Assembly: GCA_016710365.1 (NCBI GenBank)
Contig: JADJVW010000010.1
Location: forward strand, 62,001 to 126,000
Length of the DNA stretch: 64,000 bases
Direction of reading: 5' to 3'
DNA from: Candidatus Caldilinea saccharophila
GTDB taxonomy: Bacteria > Chloroflexota > Anaerolineae > Caldilineales > Caldilineaceae
Position 1 is the first letter of the stretch. The number at the start of each line of letters is the position of its first letter. Shown piece after piece: positions 57,803 to 64,000 of this stretch. Under the pieces are notes generated by a model, which saw nothing but the letters and a program-made list of their open reading frames with translations, had not been told where the DNA came from and made no database searches. Both the position numbers and the translations under genes were made by a program.

Positions 57803-58075
57803 TAGGGTCGATTCCTTGCGCTAAGGGTGAAAAGAAGTTGCTCGCCTTTCGGTATATCATCTCTCAGAAATTCTGGCAAGCGTCATGGGTGCGGCTCAAT
57901 CTCTCTGTCGCGCTGCCGATCAACGGCAGCATGCCCGACCTGGCTGTGATACAAGCTATGATACAATAAGGCTGCTTCAGACCAATCGCCTGGCAACGGT
58001 CATCCTGAATTTGTAGCCGAGCAGAGGTCAAACCAGGCTCTTTATCGTTTCGCCAATTGCACAAGAAGGCCTCTC

Positions 58076-59008
58076 ATGCCGCAACTCATCGATTGGCTGA
58101 TGGCTGGCGATCCGGCGATTCGCTGGCAGACGCAACGCTATCTGCTCGACGCGCCCGATCCGGTGTGGCGCGCCGAACGCCAACGTACTGCGGCGGCGGG
58201 CTGGGGAGCGCAATTTTTGGCCCATCAAGACGCCGACGGACGCTGGGGTGGCGGCGTCTATTCGCCCAAGTGGGTGTCGACAACCTACACCCTGCTCGTA
58301 TTGATCGACATTGGCATCCCGCCCAGTTGCGGCGCAGCACAGCGCGGCGCACATCGGGTGCTGGATGAACTGCTGGGCGCGCAGGCTGACGCCGCCTTTC
58401 GCCGCCAGCTTGCCGGCCTCGACCGCTGCATCGTCGGCATGGCGTTGCAGATCGGCGTCTACTTCGGCATTGACGACGCTCGCATCGATCGGATTGTCGA
58501 AAACCTGCTGAGCGAGGTCATGGCGGACGGCGCCTGGAACTGCCGTCGCCACCGCCGTCCGCAGCCACATCACAGTTCCTTTCACACGACGTTGAATGTG
58601 CTGGAAGGTCTGCGCATTTACGCCGAGCAGGACGCCGGTGCGTTGAAAACCGATGTGCTGGCGGCCGAACAACAGGCGCGCGAATTTCTCTTGCAGCACC
58701 GGCTCTACAAATCCGACCACAGCGGCGAGGTGATCAACCCGAAGTTCACCATGCTTTCCTATCCGCCGCGCTGGCACTACGACGTGCTGCGCGGGCTGAG
58801 CTACTTTGCGCGCGCAGGCGCGCCTCGCGACGTGCGCCTGCAAGATGCGATGGCGCTGCTGAAAAGCCGCCGCCGTCAGGATGGAATGTGGCCCGTCCAG
58901 CAACGGTACGCCGGCAAGGAGTTCTTCATCATGGAAAAGACGGGCAGCCCCAGCCGCTGGAACACACTACGCGCCTTGCGCGTCTTGCGCTGGTGGGAGG
59001 CCGCATGA
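58076..59008 (+). CDS. Prenyltransferase/squalene-cyclase-like alpha/alpha-toroid protein
   Basis: 310 residues of repeated helical hairpins. DGRWGGGVYSPKWVSTTYTL is a QW-like repeat, with further repeats DGAWNCRRHRRPQPHHSSFH and DGMWPVQQRYAGKEFFIMEK. The fold matches terpene-cyclase/prenyltransferase toroids, but no DXDD cyclase motif is seen, so activity as a cyclase is doubtful. First gene of a five-gene same-strand cluster; its stop overlaps the glycosyltransferase start by four bases (ATGA). Confidence 0.7.
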   Translation: MPQLIDWLMAGDPAIRWQTQRYLLDAPDPVWRAERQRTAAAGWGAQFLAHQDADGRWGGGVYSPKWVSTTYTLLVLIDIGIPPSCGAAQRGAHRVLDELLGAQADAAFRRQLAGLDRCIVGMALQIGVYFGIDDARIDRIVENLLSEVMADGAWNCRRHRRPQPHHSSFHTTLNVLEGLRIYAEQDAGALKTDVLAAEQQAREFLLQHRLYKSDHSGEVINPKFTMLSYPPRWHYDVLRGLSYFARAGAPRDVRLQDAMALLKSRRRQDGMWPVQQRYAGKEFFIMEKTGSPSRWNTLRALRVLRWWEAA

Positions 59009-60282
59009 AGATCACCGTCTTTGCCGCCGGTTCCCGCGGGGATATTCAGCCTTGTGTGGTAGTGAGCAAAGGGCTGCAACAGGCAGGGTATCAGGTGTTG
59101 CTGGCCGCCCCCGAAGACTTTGCCGACTTCGCGCAAGAGCACGCTGTGGACTTTACGCCTTTGCGCGGCGATGTCCGGCAGATCATGGCGAGCGATACGG
59201 GGCGGAGGTTCATGGAAAGCGGCGGCGCCAATCCACTCTGGTCGATCCGTGCGGTCAGAACGATGATCGCGCCGGTCATCATGCAGATGGCGGAGGACGC
59301 TTACGCCGCCTGCCGCGGCGCGGACGCGCTGCTCTGCCTGGGCGTCTTCAGCGCCTTCGGCCACGCCATCGCCGAGGCGCTGCGCATCCCGATTGTCCAC
59401 GTCGAACCAACGCCGCTGCTGCCGACGCGGGCTTTCCCCGCGCCCTCCTGGCCGATCCAGCGCGATCTGGGCGGATGGCACAATTACCTATCCGGCGTGG
59501 CGATGCTGCGGGCGCTCTGGCTGTGGTACAGCCCGTTTGTGAACAAATTTCGGCAGCGGCTAGGGTTGTCCACCTACACAGCCACCGATTTTCACCGGGC
59601 GCTACGATCCACGCCCATGGTGAGCGCCTACAGCCCCCGCATCATCCCGCATCCGGCGGACTGGCCGGCCCACATCCACGTGACCGGCTATCTCTTTTTG
59701 GACGCAACGGCGGACTGGCAACCATCGCCCGAATTGCAAGCATTTCTGGCAGCCGGCGCGCCGCCGGTCTACATCGGCTTTGGCAGCATGGCCGGGCGCA
59801 ACCCGGATGCACTGGCCCGGCTTACCCTCGACGCGCTGCGTATGAGCGGCCAACGCGGGCTGCTGCTCACTGGCTGGGGCGGCTTGCGCACAGCGTCAAC
59901 CGGGGACAACGTCTTTGTGCTCGACTCGGCGCCTCACAGTTGGCTCTTCCCGCGCATGGCCGCGGTCGTGCATCATGGCGGCGCAGGCACCACTGCGGAA
60001 GGCGTGCGCGCCGGCGTGCCTACGGTCGTTGTGCCTTTTGTCCTTGACCAGCCATTCTGGGGTGCACGCATCCACGCGTTGGGGCTGGGGCCGCCTCCCA
60101 TCCCACAGAAGAAGCTGACTGCGGAGCGACTGGCAGATGCGATCACAATGGCCGTGACCGATCGTGAGATGCGGCAGCGCGCCCGCGCGTGCGGCGAAGC
60201 CGTGCGGGCTGAACAGGGGGTTCACAACGCCGTGGAGGTAATCCGCCGCTACTTTGGCGATCCGGACAAGCACGGAGAGTAG
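59005..60282 (+). CDS. GT1-type glycosyltransferase (sterol/macrolide glucosyltransferase-like)
   Basis: 425 residues with the GT-B fold of the UGT/MGT family. The N-terminus ITVFAAGSRGDIQPCVVVSK is the typical start of sterol glucosyltransferases. The acceptor-side lobe includes SAFGHAIAEALRIPIVHVEP. The donor-side signature is PVYIGFGSMAGRNPDALARL with PHSWLFPRMAAVVHHGGAGT and VPTVVVPFVLDQPFWGARIH. Predicted to transfer glucose or another sugar to a lipid-like or secondary-metabolite acceptor. Start overlaps the toroid gene stop. Confidence 0.85.
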   Translation: MKITVFAAGSRGDIQPCVVVSKGLQQAGYQVLLAAPEDFADFAQEHAVDFTPLRGDVRQIMASDTGRRFMESGGANPLWSIRAVRTMIAPVIMQMAEDAYAACRGADALLCLGVFSAFGHAIAEALRIPIVHVEPTPLLPTRAFPAPSWPIQRDLGGWHNYLSGVAMLRALWLWYSPFVNKFRQRLGLSTYTATDFHRALRSTPMVSAYSPRIIPHPADWPAHIHVTGYLFLDATADWQPSPELQAFLAAGAPPVYIGFGSMAGRNPDALARLTLDALRMSGQRGLLLTGWGGLRTASTGDNVFVLDSAPHSWLFPRMAAVVHHGGAGTTAEGVRAGVPTVVVPFVLDQPFWGARIHALGLGPPPIPQKKLTAERLADAITMAVTDREMRQRARACGEAVRAEQGVHNAVEVIRRYFGDPDKHGE

Positions 60283-60290
60283 CAGGAACC

Positions 60291-61091
60291 ATGAAAGCAA
60301 ACAACGAAATGTACACCGTCCTTCCCTACCCGCGCAGCCGGCTGCTCATGGTGGATGGCGGTCGGATGGGGCTGCGCAAGCATACAGTGCATGGGCTGGT
60401 GGAGTTTGACGTAACGCGCGCACGTACAATTATTCGCCAGCACAAGGAGCAGACGGGAGAGACGCTCTCCTTTGCGGCGTTCTTCCTCGCCTGTCTGGGC
60501 CAAGCCATCGACAGCAACAAGCAGATGCACGCGTATCGGAATTGGAAGAGGCAACTGATCCTTTTTGATGAGGTGGATGTCAACACTCTTTTTGAAGTCG
60601 AAGTGGAAGGGGAAAAGACGATTCGGCCCCATATCCTCCGAGCCGTGAACAAGAAAACCTTTAACGCGCTTCACCAAGAAATCCGGAGCTTTCAGCAGGA
60701 GCATCAGCATAGCCGGGAATCCAAATTTATCGAACGATTTGTCTGGCTGCCGGCCTTTGCCAGACGGTTTTTTCTCTGGATTCTCTTTCAAAACCCCAGG
60801 CTGATCAAGGAGTACTACGGGACGGTGCTCGTGACTTCGGTGGGAATGTTTGGCGCGGGAAGCGGGTGGGGTCTTCCCGTGCCAAACCATACTCTCCAGT
60901 TGACGCTGGGCGGCATCGCCAAGAAACCGGGCGCCGTTGAGGATCGGATCGAAATCCGTGAGTATCTAAACGTCACTATTAGCATCGATCACGACATTGT
61001 CGACGGCGCACCGGCGGCTCGCTTTACCCAGCGGCTGAAGGAGATGGTTGAAAGCGGCTACGGCCTATCTGATCCGGTTAAAATACCTTGA
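60291..61091 (+). CDS. Stand-alone E2-type (2-oxoacid dehydrogenase) acyltransferase catalytic domain
   Basis: 266 residues. GLVEFDVTRARTIIRQHKEQ and SFAAFFLACLGQAIDSNKQM open the chloramphenicol-acetyltransferase-like fold. The catalytic signature NVTISIDHDIVDGAPAARF (DHxxxDG) is near the C-terminus. Unlike true E2 subunits it has no lipoyl or peripheral-subunit-binding domain, so it is not part of a classical dehydrogenase complex. An acyl transfer on the glycosylated product of the neighbouring genes is a reasonable guess, not shown. Starts 8 bp after the glycosyltransferase. Confidence 0.75.
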   Translation: MKANNEMYTVLPYPRSRLLMVDGGRMGLRKHTVHGLVEFDVTRARTIIRQHKEQTGETLSFAAFFLACLGQAIDSNKQMHAYRNWKRQLILFDEVDVNTLFEVEVEGEKTIRPHILRAVNKKTFNALHQEIRSFQQEHQHSRESKFIERFVWLPAFARRFFLWILFQNPRLIKEYYGTVLVTSVGMFGAGSGWGLPVPNHTLQLTLGGIAKKPGAVEDRIEIREYLNVTISIDHDIVDGAPAARFTQRLKEMVESGYGLSDPVKIP

Positions 61092-61125
61092 GATAGTGTC
61101 ATGCAGGCGGGGGCAATCTAGACAA

Positions 61126-61344
61126 ATGGTGAGTGAACGAATGGGCGCACAACAGACAACGCTGGCAGAGGCCGTGCGCCAAGCGTGTATCAAAACCGCG
61201 CTGGCGGCCTATGAGGATGCAGCCATGAATGGTCTTTGTCACGAAGGGGCATGGGAGTGTGCAGTGGATGCCATGCGCGCTCTGGATGTCACCGTAATCA
61301 TCAGGCAGAGCCAGGCCCTGTCATCGGGGCGTGAGCAATGCTGA
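61126..61344 (+). CDS. Small helical protein of unknown function
   Basis: About 72 residues: TTLAEAVRQACIKTALAAYE, DAAMNGLCHEGAWECAVDAM and RALDVTVIIRQSQALSS. Similar short proteins are, from memory, found in cyanobacteria and other bacteria near oxidoreductases, sometimes mislabelled acetyltransferases. The ORF has in-frame ATGs at 61126 and 61141. Its end overlaps the GMC oxidoreductase start by seven bases, suggesting a coupled function, possibly as an accessory subunit. Confidence 0.6.
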   Translation: MVSERMGAQQTTLAEAVRQACIKTALAAYEDAAMNGLCHEGAWECAVDAMRALDVTVIIRQSQALSSGREQC

Positions 61345-63014
61345 CCACACAACCCGATTTTTACAACACGATCATCATCGGCGGCGGCTCGGCGGGCTGC
61401 GTGCTGGCCAACCGCCTCAGAGTCGACCCGGGCCAGCGCGTGCTCGTGCTGGAGGCCGGGCGCCGCGACGCCTGGTGGGACATCTTCATCCACATGCCGG
61501 CCGCGCTCACCTACCCGATCGGCTCCAAGTATTACGACTGGCGCTACTTATCCGAGCCGGAGCCGCACATGCACAACCGGCGCATCGCGCACGGTCGCGG
61601 CAAGCTGCTGGGCGGGTCGAGCAGCATCAACGGCATGATCTTTCAGCGCGGCAACCCGCTCGACTACGCACGCTGGAGCCGCGACCCCGGCCTGACGCGC
61701 TGGGATTATGCGCACTGTCTGCCCTATTTCAAGCGCATGGAGAACTGCCTGGCCGGGGCCGATGAATTCCGTGGCGGCGACGGTCCGTTGCTCCTGGAGC
61801 GGGGGCCTGCCAGCAGCCCGCTCTTTCGCACTTTCTTTGAGGCGGTGCAGCAGGCCGGCTATACGCTGACTGACGATGTCAACGGCTACCGGCAGGAGGG
61901 TTTCGCCGCGTTCGACCGCAACATCCATCGTGGTCGCCGGCTGAGCGCCGCCCGCGCCTATCTGCACCCGGTGCTGGCTCGCCCGAACCTGACCGTGCGC
62001 ACCGGCGCCTTCACAACCCGCATCGTCTTTGAAGGGAAGCGCGCCATCGGGGTCGAGGTGGCGGAGGCTGGTCGCTCGCCGCAGCTTGTGCGTGGGGGAC
62101 GCATCATCTGCTGCGGCGGTGCGATCAACTCGCCGCAGTTGCTGCTGCTCTCCGGGGTCGGCCCGGCCGCCGCACTGGAGGCGCTGCGCATCCCGGTCGT
62201 GCAGGATCTGCCCGGCGTCGGCGAGAACTTACAGGATCATCTGGAGGTCTATGTGCAGCACGCGTGCACACAGCCGGTTTCGATGGCGCCGGCGCTGCAG
62301 TGGTGGAACAAGCCATGGATCGGCGCGCAGTGGCTCTTCCTGCGCCGCGGGCCGGCCGCCACCAACCACTTCGAGGCGGGCGGCTTTGTGTGCAGCAACA
62401 ACGAGGTAGATTATCCCAACCTGATGTTCCACTTTTTGCCCGTCGCGATCCGCTACGACGGCACGTCGCCCAGCGGCGGGCACGGCTACCAGGTGCACGT
62501 CGGGCCGATGAACTCCGACGCGCGCGGGTCGGTCAAGCTGCGCTCCACTGACCCCACGATCCACCCGGCGCTGCGCTTCAACTATCTCTCCACCGCGCAG
62601 GATCGCCGCGAATGGGTCGAGGCGATCCACGTGGCGCGCACCATTTTGGGCCAGCCAGCTTTTGCTGCATACGATGGCGGTGAGATTTCGCCTGGCCCCG
62701 CCGTGCAAAGCGACGCCGAAATTCTGGATTGGGTGGCGCGCGACGGCGAGACGGCCTATCATCCGTGCGGCACATGCAAAATGGGAACGGATGTGGTATC
62801 AGTGGTGCATCCTGACACGATGCAAGTGCATGGCGTGGAAGGACTGTTCGTGGTTGATGCGTCGGTCTTTCCCTACGTCACCAACGCCAACATTTACGCG
62901 CCGACCATGATGGTGGCGGAGAAGGCGGCGGATTTGCTGCTGGGCAACACGCCGCTGCCGCCGGCGCAGGCTGAGTTCTACCGGCGCCGCCCCGTGGATG
63001 ACGCCAGGGCATAA
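61338..63014 (+). CDS. GMC-family FAD oxidoreductase (choline dehydrogenase-like)
   Basis: 558 residues. FAD-binding NTIIIGGGSAGCVLANRLRV begins the protein, followed by HGRGKLLGGSSSINGMIFQR (GMC signature 1), GRIICCGGAINSPQLLLLSG (signature 2), YHPCGTCKMGTDVVSVVHP (catalytic His region) and VVDASVFPYVTNANIYAPTM. Predicted to oxidise an alcohol group; choline, an aryl alcohol or a terpenoid or glycolipid alcohol are all possible. Last gene of the five-gene cluster. Confidence 0.9.
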   Translation: MLTTQPDFYNTIIIGGGSAGCVLANRLRVDPGQRVLVLEAGRRDAWWDIFIHMPAALTYPIGSKYYDWRYLSEPEPHMHNRRIAHGRGKLLGGSSSINGMIFQRGNPLDYARWSRDPGLTRWDYAHCLPYFKRMENCLAGADEFRGGDGPLLLERGPASSPLFRTFFEAVQQAGYTLTDDVNGYRQEGFAAFDRNIHRGRRLSAARAYLHPVLARPNLTVRTGAFTTRIVFEGKRAIGVEVAEAGRSPQLVRGGRIICCGGAINSPQLLLLSGVGPAAALEALRIPVVQDLPGVGENLQDHLEVYVQHACTQPVSMAPALQWWNKPWIGAQWLFLRRGPAATNHFEAGGFVCSNNEVDYPNLMFHFLPVAIRYDGTSPSGGHGYQVHVGPMNSDARGSVKLRSTDPTIHPALRFNYLSTAQDRREWVEAIHVARTILGQPAFAAYDGGEISPGPAVQSDAEILDWVARDGETAYHPCGTCKMGTDVVSVVHPDTMQVHGVEGLFVVDASVFPYVTNANIYAPTMMVAEKAADLLLGNTPLPPAQAEFYRRRPVDDARA

Positions 63015-63037
63015 ACAGGCGCGGCGATTTCTTCTTT

Positions 63038-63148
63038 CAGTAGTTCACGATTTTGCCTCACACAAAGCCGCAAAGGCACAAAGTTGAAGATGGCGCTCTT
63101 TGTGTTCTTGGGGACTTCGTGTGAGTTTCGTGAAGTACTGTATTTCCA
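63038..63148. repeat. CACACAAAGCC-type hairpin repeat
   Basis: CAGTAGTTCACGATTTTGCC and TCACACAAAGCC on the left are mirrored by GGGACTTCGTGTGAGTTTCG and TGAAGTACTG on the right, with AGGCACAAAG/CTCTTTGTGTTC inside. It belongs to the families at 29.1 and 38.1 kb. It separates convergent GMC and mscS genes. Confidence 0.7.
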
Positions 63149-63163
63149 CAACCGCAGACTCTT

Positions 63164-63982
63164 TTATGCGACCTGATCCGAGATGGGGATCAGGTGGATG
63201 TCGCGCTGGGGGAAAGGAATGGCGATGCCCGCCGCGTCAAAAGCCAGTTTGATGCGCTCGTTCATATCCCACTCTACCTGCCAATAATCCTGCGCCTTGA
63301 CAAATGGACGCACGCCCAGGTTGACGCTGCTCTCGCCCAACTCCAGCACGATGATCACGGGGTGCGGTTCGCGCAGGACGCGCGGGTCGGCGTCCAGCAT
63401 CTGTTGGGCGATCTGCCGCGCTTGCCCGATATCGTCGTCGTAGCTGATCCTGAAGATCATATCGATGCGCAAGACGCCCACCTTTGAGTAATTGATGATG
63501 CCGTTTTGTTGAATCTGTCCGTTCGGCAGAATCACGGTCTTTCGATCGGCGCGCAGAATACTCGAGGAGAGCGGCTGGATTTCGAGTACGGTCCCCGTCA
63601 CGCCGTTGGTTTCAATCGTGTCGCCTACCTTGAAGGGCGCGAAGAGCAGGAAGTTCACCGTGGCCGCCAGATCGCGCAACGATTGCTGCAACGCCACGCC
63701 CAGCACGACCACCACGACGCCAGCCGACGCCAGCACCGCCTGCACCGGAAAGCCAAGTAGCCCCAGGATTGTCATGATGGCCGCGATCCATATTCCGTAA
63801 TAAACGGTCGTGATCGCCAGCGTAATCAGAGCAGGCGTCAAAGCTGTGCGCAGCAGGATGGGATGCAATCGGCGCCGACTCCACGGCGCCAGCCAACGTG
63901 TGAAAAAAATAATGCCGGCCGCTAGGCCGACGCGCCATGCTACTTGAAACAAGAACGCGAGGAGTGGGTTGGCTGCAAACAT
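63164..63982 (-). CDS. MscS-family mechanosensitive channel
   Basis: 272 residues with three N-terminal hydrophobic helices (LLAFLFQVAWRVGLAAGIIF, ALTPALITLAITTVYYGIWI, TILGLLGFPVQAVLASAGVV), then pore helix TM3 LASAGVVVVVLGVALQQSLRDLAA with the small-residue packing of MscS, and the beta domain FKVGDTIETNGVTGTVLEIQ, TVILPNGQIQQNGIINYSKV. The C-terminal domain is short but normal. Opens on membrane tension to release solutes. Close to the window edge but complete. Confidence 0.9.
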   Translation of the reverse strand: MFAANPLLAFLFQVAWRVGLAAGIIFFTRWLAPWSRRRLHPILLRTALTPALITLAITTVYYGIWIAAIMTILGLLGFPVQAVLASAGVVVVVLGVALQQSLRDLAATVNFLLFAPFKVGDTIETNGVTGTVLEIQPLSSSILRADRKTVILPNGQIQQNGIINYSKVGVLRIDMIFRISYDDDIGQARQIAQQMLDADPRVLREPHPVIIVLELGESSVNLGVRPFVKAQDYWQVEWDMNERIKLAFDAAGIAIPFPQRDIHLIPISDQVA

Positions 63983-64000
63983 GCGAATATTCCTTATTAC

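Overview
The window reads as a GC-rich bacterial chromosome segment, most likely a member of the Chloroflexota (Anaerolineae/Caldilineae type). The basis is a LysW-dependent lysine pathway, Tat-exported sugar-binding lipoproteins with carbohydrate ABC permeases, a Chloroflexi-like CHAT gene, and abundant imperfect hairpin repeats between genes. This assignment is inference; no rRNA or tRNA gene was seen. At least 16 genes carry frame breaks, often compensating pairs or at homopolymers and also in the essential proS, so much of the apparent pseudogenisation is probably assembly error. Such genes are annotated here as one spanning CDS.

Region 1 (1-14.4 kb, + strand) is a lysine cluster of the amino-adipate/LysW type: homoisocitrate dehydrogenase, lysW, lysX, lysY, lysZ, lysJ and lysK. 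It is interrupted by a FGGY sugar kinase, an HTH/PIN toxin-antitoxin island with a nucleotidyltransferase, a Phd/RelE-type module, an aldo/keto reductase and proS. Region 2 (14.4-19.7 kb, - strand) holds a DUF1028 protein, a 2H phosphoesterase, a DUF429-ATC-hydrolase fusion, a VOC protein, a LysM protein and a lipoprotein cytochrome c.

Region 3 (19.9-32.6 kb, - strand) is a glycan-use locus: two complete sugar ABC importers without ATPase, a sulfatase and two GH127 (beta-L-arabinofuranosidase-type) enzymes, with a 25-bp intercistronic hairpin, a probable MITE and the scar of a third GH127 copy. Region 4 (32.8-41.1 kb) holds a convergent, overlapping pair of hybrid signalling proteins, a CHAT-domain gene, a small unknown protein, an FG-GAP secreted protein and a VOC protein.

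Region 5 (41.2-44.6 kb, - strand) is a csoR-copZ-copA copper-efflux operon with a clear promoter and a candidate CsoR operator. Region 6 (44.8-54.1 kb) holds a cupin-type phosphoglucose isomerase, a PQQ-type sugar dehydrogenase, an MFS exporter, a purine nucleoside phosphorylase, and a ribokinase-lrgA-lrgB-PHP operon. Region 7 (54.2-64 kb) holds a nucleotidyltransferase, a holin-like/phosphodiesterase/Yip1 fusion, a five-gene cluster (alpha/alpha toroid, GT1 glycosyltransferase, E2-like acyltransferase, small protein, GMC oxidoreductase) and an MscS channel.

The most distinctive signal is a family of palindromic or tandem repeats based on AATCTCC/AATCCCC. Copies lie in frame inside the homoisocitrate dehydrogenase (twice), LysK and CopA, at positions that should be surface loops or the C-terminus, and one more copy sits between copZ and copA. 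The LysK repeat unit has no stop codon in any of the six reading frames.
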